Assembly (NCBI GenBank): GCA_052148155.1
Contig: JBKQIY010000251.1
Coordinates: forward strand, 62,001 to 126,000
Length of the DNA: 64,000 nt
Direction: 5' to 3'
DNA from: JBBQER01 sp052148155
GTDB taxonomy: Bacteria > Actinomycetota > Acidimicrobiia > IMCC26256 > PALSA-610
Shown: in pieces, positions 17,634 to 26,438 of the stretch
Numbering within the stretch: the first letter of the stretch is position 1
How the letters are laid out: each line of letters starts with the position of its first letter
Translations under genes and position numbers: made by a program
The notes under the pieces: model-generated
What the model saw: only the letters and a program-made list of their open reading frames with translations
What the model was told of the DNA's origin: nothing
Database searches by the model: none

Positions 17634-17849
17634 GGCGTTCGCCACCGTTGCGGGGTCAGGAGCCCGAGTGATCTCCCGTCCCTCCAGCATGTCGTTCTCG
17701 AGCCCGACGAGTGGCGACTCTTCGCGATCGAGTGTCGATTACTTGGGCGATGTCGCTGCTGGGTTTGCGTTCGTTTGCGGGGATGTACGTCGCTTCATGT
17801 CACGGAGCCGTTTGCCGTCGGGCTCGGCCGGCGTTGTGGACGTCCGCGA

Positions 17850-18123
17850 GAGTACGCCTGGCACCGCAAGACTCCGACGAGCGCGCGACGCAACGGATTG
17901 GCCGCGCGACGTCTACTCCAGCCTCTCGATCAACTCTTCCTTCGTCGAGTGTGCCCGCTCACTCGAGCCCGGCGTCGGCGCGGCGCTCGACGCGCTCGAG
18001 TCGCAAGGGCTCGCCGACACCGCTGGTGATCTGGACGACTGACCACGGCATCGCCTTTCCGGCGCCGAAGGCGACGATGACCGACAGTGGCATCGGCATC
18101 GTTCTCATCCTGCGTGGACCGAG
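17850..18123 (+). pseudogene. decayed sulfatase fragment
   Basis: One frame ends GVGAALDALESQGLADT. At about 18022 the similarity passes to another frame as PLVIWTTDHGIAFPAPKATM followed by DSGIGIVLILRGP. Together these match the sulfatase (alkaline phosphatase superfamily) stretch in which a LDALE-x-GLADNT helix leads into the TSDHG metal-binding motif, FP-x-AK, YD-x-GI and PLI-x-R-x-PG. The metal-binding Asp and His of TDHG are still present, but the frame is broken and both ends are missing. Upstream sequence from 17640 has only fragments. Dead gene. Confidence 0.6.
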
Positions 18124-18178
18124 GTCATATGTTCGGGCGTGCGGCTACTTCCTCGACTTTCGGAGGAGCCGGGCGAGG

Positions 18179-18685
18179 TCAAGGTGCCGCGTGGCGTACG
18201 GAGGTGTCGTGGCTCCAGATGTTGTTGCATCGTTCGCAGACGTCTTCGGGGATGACTCCGGTGCGCATGAGCACAGCGAAGATCTTGCATCCGAGGCACA
18301 GCGCGAAGACTGACTCGAGTGTCGCGGCGACGGTGATGAGGCCGACACAGGCGAACGCGGCGGTCGTGTACCCGAACCCGAAGTACAGGACGACGGCTGC
18401 GACGGACAGTGTGGCGCCGATTCCCTGCGCGAAGCGCTTGGGCGGACCGGCGACGTTCTTTGGCTCGAAGCCAAGTTTCGGCGTGAGGATGCGTGTGACG
18501 AACTGGCCGAGTGGACTCATCGTGGGTCCGGTAAGGACGCGCGCGACGAACCCGTAGGCGAGCAGTGCGAGGAGGACGGGCTGTTGGAACACGATCGTCG
18601 CGACGGTCAGGATCACGACGCCGGCCGCGACGAGGCGCGCCGAGACCTCGTTGACCGGGTTCGGGAAGCTGAAGAATTCTTTCAT
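18179..18685 (-). CDS. DUF4395 family membrane protein
   Basis: 168 residues from the ATG at 18685, chosen because CAGGAGA lies 6 bases upstream. The DUF4395 pattern is seen: FPNPVNEVSARLVAAGVVIL at the start, GPTMSPLGQFVTRIL after the first helix pair, then two more helices and a C-terminal FALCLGCKIFAVLMR with a CxxC-like LCLGC, ending CERCNNI. Four membrane helices. Members are often fused to or next to thioredoxin-like proteins, so a redox link is possible; none is nearby. Third gene of a coupled minus-strand operon inside the inverted-repeat segment. Confidence 0.85.
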   Translation of the reverse strand: MKEFFSFPNPVNEVSARLVAAGVVILTVATIVFQQPVLLALLAYGFVARVLTGPTMSPLGQFVTRILTPKLGFEPKNVAGPPKRFAQGIGATLSVAAVVLYFGFGYTTAAFACVGLITVAATLESVFALCLGCKIFAVLMRTGVIPEDVCERCNNIWSHDTSVRHAAP

Positions 18686-18698
18686 GGTGTTCTCCTGG

Positions 18699-19043
18699 TC
18701 AAGCTGTCTTGACGAAGGTGCCTTCGAGGTGCCAAACGCCGATGAACCGGTTGAACGGTCCTCCGGAGATCTCGCTCGTCCATTGCAAGACGTGTGCGCC
18801 TGTGCGCCGCATTGTCGGTGCCACACTCGGTCCGGATCCGCTGTTGTCCCGCTCTTGGGTTGGGGTGCGCCCCCGGCTTGAACTGTTTGTCCGTTCCGCG
18901 ACACACCAATCACGCTCAGATTGGCGGGCGGGCTCGCGGTGAGCATCGAGGCACGGGTGCCCCTGTCTGCTGCTGGACGCGCTCATCGCGGGCGCGAACA
19001 CCGCGCGTCCCGATGCGATTCCCGTGAGCCTTCGACGCTTCAT
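18699..19043 (-). CDS. hypothetical protein, middle gene of the DUF4395 operon
   Basis: 114 residues from an ATG that overlaps the upstream stop (ATGA), and ending 13 bases before the DUF4395 start, so the spacing strongly suggests translation. The N-terminus MKRRRLTGIASGRAVFAP is basic but lacks a good hydrophobic core. The middle is polar and Arg/Ser-rich. The C-terminus ending GVWHLEGTFVKTA looks like beta structure. The middle may be frame-damaged. No family recognised. Confidence 0.4.
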   Translation of the reverse strand: MKRRRLTGIASGRAVFAPAMSASSSRQGHPCLDAHREPARQSERDWCVAERTNSSSRGRTPTQERDNSGSGPSVAPTMRRTGAHVLQWTSEISGGPFNRFIGVWHLEGTFVKTA

Positions 19044-19345
19044 GGCGCGCTCGTTTCGAGTCCTCGTCGGAGGATGTGATCGACGAGTGCGAAGACGGCG
19101 ATCAGCACGACTGGTTTCACAAAGAACCACGGAAAGAGCGAGAAGGGTGGCAGCGCCTTGACCGCGTTGTCGCCGACGTTGTCGCTCATCGCGCCGATCA
19201 TGGTTGCCATCTCGTTCGAGATGTGGGTCGCCGTGGCGAGAATGCATGGAGGGCGTGGAGTTTGGCCGCGACCTCGCTTGAGTTTGTCGTGAACCGACTT
19301 GACGTGCCTTAGCCAATACTCTAGTTTATCGATTGATTTACTCAT
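19040..19345 (-). CDS. small single-span membrane protein, first gene of the DUF4395 operon
   Basis: 101 residues. The N-terminus MSKSIDKLEYWLRHVKSVHD is amphipathic. A segment around IGAMSDNVGDNAVKAL is followed by one membrane helix near residues 72-93 (PWFFVKPVVLIAVFALVDHI), ending in a short basic tail. Its stop TGA overlaps the next ATG. The first 17 codons are A+T-rich and form the right inverted repeat: the same codons occur, without a start ATG, at 17581 on the other strand. No known family. Confidence 0.5.
   Translation of the reverse strand: MSKSIDKLEYWLRHVKSVHDKLKRGRGQTPRPPCILATATHISNEMATMIGAMSDNVGDNAVKALPPFSLFPWFFVKPVVLIAVFALVDHILRRGLETSAP
19294..19344 (-). repeat. right inverted repeat of a 1.76 kb segment
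   Basis: Inverted partner of 17581-17633; it also forms codons 2-18 of the gene that starts at 19345. Rare codons (CTA, TAT, AAA) are conserved between the copies, so the conservation is at DNA level and not only at protein level. Confidence 0.8.
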
Positions 19346-19502
19346 AGTTCCGAAGATCGTCGGCCGCGACGAGCTGCGAGACGATCGTGCCGCGAGCGAG
19401 GACCCACGTCGGTGCCCCCCGACGCGTGTTCCTGACCACCCGCGCTCACGGTCGCACTCGCCGCGCGCTCGTGGTCGAGGTCATGGCCGGGAGGCGCATA
19501 TC

Positions 19503-20666
19503 GTGCGAAGTCGTATCAGTCGGGCCGGGTTGGTGGCTGGCGCCGCTGCACTCAGTCTGACGCTCTTCTCGCCCACCGTCGCGGGTGCGGCGCCTCGGCC
19601 GCCGGCGCAGTCGATCGCGAACGCCGGCTCTGACGTGGCCTACTTCATGATGAACTTGATCGACGGTCACTATCAAGCCAGCTCGTCCAACTCGGACCAC
19701 GACATCATCACGACGATCCCGCCGTACAACACTCCTCCGTTCCCGGCAAGCGTGACCGTGCCAGCCGATAGCGTGCACCCTGCCTTCACGTGGAACTCAT
19801 CCTCGGCGGCAACGACGCCGCCCGACGGCGGCTCGGCCGGCGTCGCTGCACTGGAGAACGACGCGACCGGTCAGATCGACTTCGCGCGGGCGACGTCGAC
19901 TCCGAAACCTGGTGAGACGGGCACCGACAACTTCTGGGCCTACGCGCTGGGTGCGGTCGACTACGTCACGTTTCCCGGCACCGACGCACCGGCGTCGGGA
20001 CTCGACACCGCGCAGCTCCAGGGCATCTACACCTGCAACCCGGCGACGCAGCAGCCGTACTTCACGAACTGGGATCAGGTCGGCGGTAAGCCTGGTGGCA
20101 TCGTGCGCTACGCACCGCCGGTCGGTGCGGGAACGTTGAGCTTCTTTCAGACCAAGTTGCTCGGCGGCGACACGGTCGACCAGAACTGCAACACGTCCGA
20201 CCTGGCGACGCGCATCAATCAGGATGACGCTCGGCTTGTGTCGAGCGAGACATTCCAGAACGCGATCTTCGTCTTCGAGTGGGCCGACTGGCGGTCCCAG
20301 AAGGACGGTTTCTCCCCGAACCTGACCAACGGTGCGGTCCTGGGCAAGTTCGGTATCAACGCGATAACCGAAAAGACGCCGAACACCTCCGACGTGAACG
20401 AAACCGCGAACCGATACCAGGGAACCCGCTACATCTACAACGTCGACATGAAGGTCAACCACCCAGCCAGTGACAGGCAGCAGTTGAACGACGTCAACCG
20501 GCTCATCGGAGTGCGGCCCGCCGATCAGGGCGGCCCGCAATACATCTGCTCGGGCAAAGCCAAGAATGACATCATCAAAGCCGGCTACGTCCCGCTGCCC
20601 AAGTTCGCCACCGGTGGCATTGGACTCCCACAGTCGTTCTGTCGCTTGGACCCAACGGCGCTGTAG
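19503..20666 (+). CDS. secreted phosphate-binding-like (PBP) protein
   Basis: 387 residues from the GTG at 19503, chosen because CGGGAGG sits about 9 bases upstream and a signal peptide follows (VRSRISRAGLVAGAAALSLT, cleavage after AGAAP). The mature protein has PstS-type periplasmic-binding features: ANAGSDVAYFMMNLIDGHY, an IDFARATSTP segment, DNFWAYALGAVDYVTFPGT, LDTAQLQGIYTCNPA and SLSFF-type turns. It lacks a lipobox, so it is released or cell-wall associated. It may bind phosphate or another oxyanion; no Pst transporter genes are nearby. Followed by a strong terminator. The inverted-repeat segment ends just upstream. Confidence 0.78.
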   Translation: MRSRISRAGLVAGAAALSLTLFSPTVAGAAPRPPAQSIANAGSDVAYFMMNLIDGHYQASSSNSDHDIITTIPPYNTPPFPASVTVPADSVHPAFTWNSSSAATTPPDGGSAGVAALENDATGQIDFARATSTPKPGETGTDNFWAYALGAVDYVTFPGTDAPASGLDTAQLQGIYTCNPATQQPYFTNWDQVGGKPGGIVRYAPPVGAGTLSFFQTKLLGGDTVDQNCNTSDLATRINQDDARLVSSETFQNAIFVFEWADWRSQKDGFSPNLTNGAVLGKFGINAITEKTPNTSDVNETANRYQGTRYIYNVDMKVNHPASDRQQLNDVNRLIGVRPADQGGPQYICSGKAKNDIIKAGYVPLPKFATGGIGLPQSFCRLDPTAL

Positions 20667-20699
20667 TCGAAAAGGCAAGACTGAGACACGCGACACTTC

Positions 20700-20729
20700 G
20701 GAGGCCCCGGCTCGAAAGCCGAGGCCTCC
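20700..20729 (+). terminator. intrinsic terminator hairpin
   Basis: GGAGGCC-C-CGGCT, CGAA tetraloop, AGCCG-A-GGCCTCC: a 13-bp stem with one mismatch, 34 bases after the stop of the binding-protein gene. It is followed by GTTGTC rather than a T-run. It may also serve the convergent methyltransferase gene. Confidence 0.75.
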
Positions 20730-20792
20730 GTTGTCGCGTGTGATCGGGTCAGTGGTAGCCGAGTTCCTCGTACGCTTCGGCGCGGTGCGCTT

Positions 20793-21854
20793 TTATGCGC
20801 GGGCCTCGTAGATGATGTTGGTCGGGGTTTGTGTGGCGCGGCGGAACGTATTGAATCCGGCCTGTTGGAAGACTTCCCCCATCGCGTTCTCGCCGGCTTG
20901 CGCGCCGAGCGCGAGGCCGACTTCTTGGGCGCGTGATGCGGGCGTGCAGATGACGGTTGAGAGGCCGTAGAAGGCGCGGCCGAGCGGGTGGTGGTTCTCT
21001 TCGGGGTGATCGCCCGCGAAGGGTTCGACGAGCATGACCGTCCCGTCGGGGTTCAGCGCGCGCCGCGCGTGGACGGCTGCGCCGACTGGGTCGCCCATGT
21101 CGTGGAGGCAGTCGAAGAATGTGATGAGGTCGTAGCCGTCGGCGGGGTAGTCCTTCGCGCTGGCGGTTTCGAAGCGGACGCGGTCGCTGACACCCGCGTC
21201 GGCGGCGCGCTTGCGGGCGGTGTCGATGGAGGCGGCGTGGTAGTCGTATCCGATGAAGCTGGAGTTGGGGTAGGCCTGTGCCATGAGCACGGTTGAGGCG
21301 CCGTGTCCGCAGCCGATGTCGGCGACGGTGGCGCCGTGTTGGAGCTTGTCGTGGACGCCTGTGAGGGCGGGAATCCAGTCGGCGGTGAGCAGCGACTTGT
21401 AGCCGGGGCGGAAGAACCGTTCGGTTCCGACGAACAGTCGGGGGTCGTGCTCGTGCCAGCCGACACCTTGGCCGCTGCGGAAGGCGTTGACGAACGTGTC
21501 GGCGTCGGCGTAGGCGGAGACGATTGCCGTGAAGCCGCCGGGTAGGAAGGCGGGGCTGTCTTCGTCGGCGAGAGCGAGGGCCTGTTCTGGCGGAAGTTCG
21601 TAGGTGCGGGCCTTCGGGTCGTAGGTGACGTAGCCGCCGGCCGCCTGGTTGTTGAGCCATTCCCGCACGTACCGCTCGTCGGTGTTCGTACGTTGGGCCA
21701 GTTCGGCGGGGGTCAGCGGGCCGGCGTTTACCATGCCGCGGTACAGACCGAGCTGATCCCCGAGATACACCATGAGACCTGAGATCGCGGCACCGAGATC
21801 GCCAATGGCGTGCCCCATGAAAGTGTCGAGTTTGGCTTGGTCGATTGCGGTCAT
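20793..21854 (-). CDS. class I SAM-dependent methyltransferase with winged-helix N-domain
   Basis: 353 residues from the ATG at 21854, set by AAGGAGA seven bases upstream; the longer open frame is spurious. The N-terminal domain (about 1-95) has the winged-helix dimerisation pattern LTPAELAQRTNTDERYVREW, as in Rv2258c-type methyltransferases. The Rossmann core carries motif I VADIGCGHGAST (about 177-188), an acidic residue in IGYDYHAAS, and FFDCLHDMGDP. It should transfer a methyl group from SAM to a small molecule. Divergent from the large SARP-type regulator with a 93-base spacer containing a dyad, so co-regulation is likely. Confidence 0.9.
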   Translation of the reverse strand: MTAIDQAKLDTFMGHAIGDLGAAISGLMVYLGDQLGLYRGMVNAGPLTPAELAQRTNTDERYVREWLNNQAAGGYVTYDPKARTYELPPEQALALADEDSPAFLPGGFTAIVSAYADADTFVNAFRSGQGVGWHEHDPRLFVGTERFFRPGYKSLLTADWIPALTGVHDKLQHGATVADIGCGHGASTVLMAQAYPNSSFIGYDYHAASIDTARKRAADAGVSDRVRFETASAKDYPADGYDLITFFDCLHDMGDPVGAAVHARRALNPDGTVMLVEPFAGDHPEENHHPLGRAFYGLSTVICTPASRAQEVGLALGAQAGENAMGEVFQQAGFNTFRRATQTPTNIIYEARA

Positions 21855-21862
21855 GACGTCTC

Positions 21863-21883
21863 CTTGTACCGGGCTGGTACGAG
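21863..21883. promoter_or_regulatory. operator-like dyad between methyltransferase and SARP regulator
   Basis: CTTGTACC-GGGCT-GGTACGAG: 8-bp arms with one mismatch and a 5-base spacer, 9 bases upstream of the methyltransferase start codon, followed by a further GTACCGTAC. It overlaps the ribosome-site side of the methyltransferase gene, so binding there would repress it. The regulator is not known. Confidence 0.5.
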
Positions 21884-21947
21884 TACCGTACGGAGCGCGG
21901 TTTGGTGTGGGTTTGGTGCGCAGTCGTCCTGATTCGTTGGTCGGCCG

Positions 21948-24900
21948 ATGAGTGACGCCGCTCGTGTGCGATTGGCCGGCGCGCTGTCGGTGACGAGCGG
22001 GTCTGTTCGCCTCGACGGCGGGCGCTTTCCTGGGCGACAGGGACGCATCGTGTTCGCCGCGCTGATCTTGGCCGCTGCTCGACCGGTCGAGCGCGACCGG
22101 CTGGCCGAGATCGTGTGGCCGAACACGCTGCCGAGGTCGTGGACCCGCGATCTGTCCGTGATCATTTCCAAGCTCAGAGCGCTCTTGGGCGACGATGTCA
22201 GCATCACGACCGGACACGGACGGTGGTACGCGCTCGCGTTTCGAGACGGCTGCCGGGTCGATATCGTCGACGCCCGCACGTCTGTCGAAGATGCAGAGCG
22301 GTGGGCGGCCAACGACGAGATGTCGTCGGCATCGCACAAGGCGTCCGACGCGATCGAAGTGCTACGCGAACCGCTCCTCGCGGGTGACGATTGTCCCTGG
22401 GTCGAGGACCAACGGAGCGAGTTGCACAGCTTGCTCACGCGGGCCTACGTCGTCCGCGCCGAGAGCGCGTGCCAGATCGCGCCAGCCGAAGGCGTCAGCG
22501 CGGCGCAAGCGGTCGTTGCGCTCGCACCTTACGAGGAGTCGTCGTACGTATTGTTGATGCGCGCGTATTTGGCGATTGGTGATCGTGTACAGGCCGCGAG
22601 TGCCTACGAACAACTCCGCGTCTCGTTGAAAGAGTTCGGGCTTTCGCCGTCGGCAACGTCGGCGCAGCTTCTGCGCGTTGTCCTCGACGCGGACAGCACG
22701 GTGCCGGCCGCCTCGATGCAGCTGGCGCTTCCAGCCGTGGTTGTCGACGCGACGCAGCAGACGTTCGTTGCGAGAGAACGCGAGCTAGAGGTGCTCGCGG
22801 CGGTCGTCGACGGCAAGCAGGCTGAGCGCGTCGCTCTTGTTGTCGGCGAGCCCGGTATCGGAAAGAGCCGCCTCGTCGCGGAGGTTGCAGCCCGCGCCCA
22901 TGCGCATGGCGCGGACGTGTGCGTCTCGGTGGCGACTGATGCACAAACTGTGCCGTACGCACTCGTCACCGACGCACTCACGCCGCTTGGAGTTGAGCTT
23001 CCCCGGCCGCAACGCTCGTTTTCCACGACTCTCGACCCCGCCGAGACGGGAGCAGCCCGGCAGGAGGTATTCAAGGGGTACTCGGCCGCGATTCGGGTGC
23101 ACGCGCACCGACGTTCGGTGGTCCTCGTGCTCGACGACCTGCATTGGGCTGACGCGGGGAGCATCGATCTGCTCGAGCGACTCATCGAGGATGTCTCTGA
23201 TCTGCGAGTGGTCGTGACCGCACGCCAGCCCGAGATCGATCGGTCGCCGGCCGGACCATTCGTGGCCGGACTGCACACGCGCGGCATGCTCGTACGATTC
23301 GCGTTGCGTGGGCTCGACGCCGCTGCCGTCGCACAGATCATGCGCGACGACAGTCCGAGCTTCGCGGCGACGGTGTGCACCGCAACGGCAGGCAATCCGC
23401 TCTACGTGCACGAGATCCGTCGTCACATTGCTGCCAGCGGCCTTGGCGCCGAGCACGGCGACGAGATGCTCCTCGAGATGTTCGGGTTGCCGGATGGTCT
23501 GGCCGAACTGATCGATGCGAACCTTGCGCGCTTCGGGGGACCGGCCCGTCAAGTTCTTGACGGAGCAGCCGTCATCGGCGATACCTTCGAAGTCGCGCTC
23601 GTCGAGCGATGCTGCGACCTGTCGAGCGGCGATGCGCTGGAGTCGCTTCGCACGCTGCATCGTGCTGGTGTGCTCGCGGAGATATCGCGACGTCCGCGTG
23701 CCGTGTCGCGATTTGCGCATCCACTCGTCCGCGAGGTGCTGCTCGGAGGCCTGACGCCGCAACGCCGGCAAATGCTGCATCAGCGAGTCGCGGAAGCGAT
23801 TGAAGCGTATTACCACGAGGACTTGGATGCGCACGCGCCACAACTTGCGTATCACTTCAGTGTCGCCGCCAATATCGGCGACGACACGAGCGCGGTCGAC
23901 TTCGCGTTGCGGGCCGCGCAGCGCGCGACCGCGGTGTTCGCGTTCGCCGAAGCCGTACGTTGGTACGAGCACGTCATGCGCCTTCTGTCCGACACGCCGA
24001 AGAGTCTCCGCTCGATTCGAGCGCTGATCGCTCTCGGAGATACACATCTCAGGTCTGGAAATCTCGAGCAGGCCGATGAGTGTGTGGCACAAGCGCTTGT
24101 GCAGGCCCGCGCCACTGACGACTCGCGGCTCTACGGCGAAGCGGTGCTCACCCAGGCTCGACTGCTCGTCGACCGCGGATTCGAAGGTGGGGCGGTTGAC
24201 AACGAACTCGTGTGTCACCTGCAACGCGCAATCGCCCGCATCGACGCTCCATCGGCGTTACGCGCGCAGCTGACCGCGCGCCTCGCGAGCGAACTCCACT
24301 TTGCGGGCGACCGTACCCGCTGCCTCGAACTCGCCCACGAAGCAGTGGCTGAGGCACGCGCCGCCGACGATCCCGACGCGGAGTATCACACACTCTCGTT
24401 CCTGCACTACAGCCTTTACGGCACCCCGCACGTTCACCAGCGGCTCGCACTGCTTCATGACATGCAGACGCTACAAACCGGTCGACCGGACCCGCGATGG
24501 CAACGCGACTACCTCGAGCTCGGAGACCTCACCGCAGCCGACCACGCCGCCAAGATCTTCGAACGCCGCGCCGAAACCAGCGGTTTCGCGACCGACCGCT
24601 ACTACCCGGCAGTCTGGCGCGCGACCCGCGCGACGATACGCGGAGATTTCGATCAGGCGGAAGAACTGGCGAACGAAGCCGCGCTCATCGGTCGGGCGTC
24701 GGCACGGGGCCCCGACGCGGTCGCCGGGGTATGGGCGGCCCAGCTCTTCGCCGTACGACTTTTCGACGGCCGGCTCGACGAGCTACGGGACATCGTCGAC
24801 CAAACGGCCGAACTCAACGTTTCACGACCGATCTGGAACGCAGCCGCCGCATTCATGCACCTCGAACTTGACGAAACCAGCGCGGCCCGCAGCCACCTCG

Positions 24901-25289
24901 AACAGGTCAGGTCGCGCGGCTTCAACCATCTGCCCGACACGCTCGACCTTCCGCTCACACTCGCCCTCAGCGCGTGGGTCGCGGCACGTGTCGGCACCCT
25001 CGACGACTGCCGACGCATCTACCGACGGCTCCGACCGTACAGCGACCTGTGCATCGTCCAAGGCGGGCCGGCCCCAAGTGTCTTCGCCGGACCCGCCACG
25101 TACCCATTAGCGATGCTCGCCGCCCGCCTCGGTCGCGAGGAAGAAGCGCACGAGTTGCTCGACCAGGCGATCACGAGTGCCGGCCGCATCCACGCCACCG
25201 TGTGGCTCGAACGGATGGCCCAGGACCGAGCACGCCTATCCCACCGGATCCGCCCGGCACCAAGACTCCCATCGCGGACTCCGCTCTGA
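21948..25289 (+). CDS. SARP/BTAD transcriptional regulator fused to AAA ATPase and TPR repeats
   Basis: 1113 residues. An OmpR-like winged helix (about 5-95, with RLAGALSVTSG and WTRDLSVIISKLRALLG) is followed by a bacterial transcriptional activation domain (about 100-245). Then comes a STAND-type AAA domain with Walker A GEPGIGKS (about 300-307) and Walker B VVLVLDDLHWAD (about 391-402). The rest is helical TPR-like repeats (about 620-1100). No C-terminal LuxR helix-turn-helix is seen. AfsR-type proteins of this design activate secondary-metabolite or stress genes, with ATP hydrolysis and the TPR part receiving the signal. The divergent methyltransferase is the most likely target. Confidence 0.9.
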   Translation: MSDAARVRLAGALSVTSGSVRLDGGRFPGRQGRIVFAALILAAARPVERDRLAEIVWPNTLPRSWTRDLSVIISKLRALLGDDVSITTGHGRWYALAFRDGCRVDIVDARTSVEDAERWAANDEMSSASHKASDAIEVLREPLLAGDDCPWVEDQRSELHSLLTRAYVVRAESACQIAPAEGVSAAQAVVALAPYEESSYVLLMRAYLAIGDRVQAASAYEQLRVSLKEFGLSPSATSAQLLRVVLDADSTVPAASMQLALPAVVVDATQQTFVARERELEVLAAVVDGKQAERVALVVGEPGIGKSRLVAEVAARAHAHGADVCVSVATDAQTVPYALVTDALTPLGVELPRPQRSFSTTLDPAETGAARQEVFKGYSAAIRVHAHRRSVVLVLDDLHWADAGSIDLLERLIEDVSDLRVVVTARQPEIDRSPAGPFVAGLHTRGMLVRFALRGLDAAAVAQIMRDDSPSFAATVCTATAGNPLYVHEIRRHIAASGLGAEHGDEMLLEMFGLPDGLAELIDANLARFGGPARQVLDGAAVIGDTFEVALVERCCDLSSGDALESLRTLHRAGVLAEISRRPRAVSRFAHPLVREVLLGGLTPQRRQMLHQRVAEAIEAYYHEDLDAHAPQLAYHFSVAANIGDDTSAVDFALRAAQRATAVFAFAEAVRWYEHVMRLLSDTPKSLRSIRALIALGDTHLRSGNLEQADECVAQALVQARATDDSRLYGEAVLTQARLLVDRGFEGGAVDNELVCHLQRAIARIDAPSALRAQLTARLASELHFAGDRTRCLELAHEAVAEARAADDPDAEYHTLSFLHYSLYGTPHVHQRLALLHDMQTLQTGRPDPRWQRDYLELGDLTAADHAAKIFERRAETSGFATDRYYPAVWRATRATIRGDFDQAEELANEAALIGRASARGPDAVAGVWAAQLFAVRLFDGRLDELRDIVDQTAELNVSRPIWNAAAAFMHLELDETSAARSHLEQVRSRGFNHLPDTLDLPLTLALSAWVAARVGTLDDCRRIYRRLRPYSDLCIVQGGPAPSVFAGPATYPLAMLAARLGREEEAHELLDQAITSAGRIHATVWLERMAQDRARLSHRIRPAPRLPSRTPL

Positions 25290-25422
25290 GCCGCACCGAG
25301 GCGCTGACCCGTACGTCGGGTCCGGAAACGTCGCTCGGACGCACGGTCGATGCTTTCGTTGTTTGTCGCAAAGCTCAGAGCGTGCGGCGACTGCGACTGC
25401 CCGTCGTATGTTCAGCTTCGAC

Positions 25423-25521
25423 GGCCGGCTTGCGGCGACGCCACGCGTCATCGGCGACTGCGCGTTCACCGACGCGCACCCGGAAGCCGCCCAACAACTC
25501 GATCCCGAGCCGCCTCGATAC
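25423..25521 (-). pseudogene. N-terminal fragment of a second SARP-type regulator
   Basis: From a GTG at 25521 the frame reads VSRRLGIELLGGFRVRVGER then AVADDAWRRRKPA. This is the standard first 30 residues of SARP/BTAD regulators (LLGGF-V plus DDAWRRRKA). After that the similarity stops and the frame drifts to a stop. A truncated gene, convergent with the intact 1113-residue regulator. Confidence 0.5.
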
Positions 25522-26438
25522 CACCGCCGCACCCCAGCACTTGCGCCATGCGCTCCCGGAACTCCGGGCCCGCCTTCCAGGCCCGGTGCCGCGCCCGATC
25601 GCGTCGCGCGGGTCGGGCAGCACGATCGGAAGAACGGGCCGTTCGGCTCGCGGAAGCAGCTCAACCCTGTAGAACTCGATCGCTCGCCGGTATGTGCGCA
25701 GCCGGCGTGTTTCCTCCGGACGTCGCCACGCTCCTCAGCGTTGGCTGTCGCCGGCCACGCCGGACTGCTTCACGACGCCACACGCGGTCGTCGGGTTGGC
25801 GTCGCCGCGGGCAGTGTTGTTCGAGGTCGGCTACCACTATCGTCGCTGACCCGGAGAGCGCCCGCACCTACGCCGATGCCGCCGCCCGCGTCGCGAACAT
25901 GTTCACCAGCTCGGCCTAGCAGGCGATGGCCGACACTGCAGCGGGCAGCGCCGCTCTGGCCGAGGGCGACACGTCCGCGGCGCGTGGCAATTTCCTTTCA
26001 GCTCGCGATCGGTACGAGCGCGCCGGGCAGCCCTACAGGGCGAAACGAGCCACTCGACTCGCTTCCGTCGCACCTGCGTAGACATCTCGCGCGATCGCGA
26101 CCGCTGCGACGATGGCGCAGCCATGTCGGTGACGATCGGGTCACACGCGTCGCGAAATCCACGAGCGGGACGGCCCCGTCAGCCAACCGCGAACGTTTGC
26201 AAACCGTCACCTGCGCGGCCCGAGAGATCGAGCGCATGAAACCGAGCCGGCACACTGACCTTCCGATAACAGGCGCCGAACAGCGAGACCGTCTCTCGGT
26301 TGTGTTGTCATACGAGTAGGCACCCGCCCCAGCGGGCCGCCGAATGTGTCACGTCTGCGGTCGACGGTCAGCTCGAGCGGAACTGTTGTGCGAGAGAGTC
26401 CCAGGGTCATGGTCTCAGCTCAGAGTTAGTATGGCCGA
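25522..26438. other. gene graveyard, no intact gene
   Basis: About 900 bases without a credible intact gene. Besides the SARP fragment just before it and the TPR-like remnant within it, only Arg-rich frames are present. The segment 26150-26430 holds nothing recognised and should include the promoter of the nucleotidyltransferase pair. Confidence 0.45.
25848..26081 (+). pseudogene. TPR-like remnant interrupted by a stop
   Basis: One frame reads ESARTYADAAARVANMFTSSA, then TAG at 25917, then in the same frame MADTAAGSAALAEGDTSAAR followed by FLSARDRYERAGQPYRAKRA. The second half has the A-x-GD-x-xAAR and YERAGQPY-xA-RA pattern of C-terminal TPR repeats in large regulators. No start or upstream domain remains, hence remnant. 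It might have belonged to the same lost regulator as the fragment at 25423-25521, although that lies on the opposite strand. Confidence 0.35.

Noticed and set aside
19299..19502. N-terminal extension of the secreted binding protein
   Set aside because: The extra 68 residues are Arg/Pro-rich and precede a ribosome site, GTG and signal peptide at 19503.
22785..24224. 479-codon minus-strand ORF
   Set aside because: Antisense to the SARP/AAA gene, whose Walker motifs make the plus strand the coding one.
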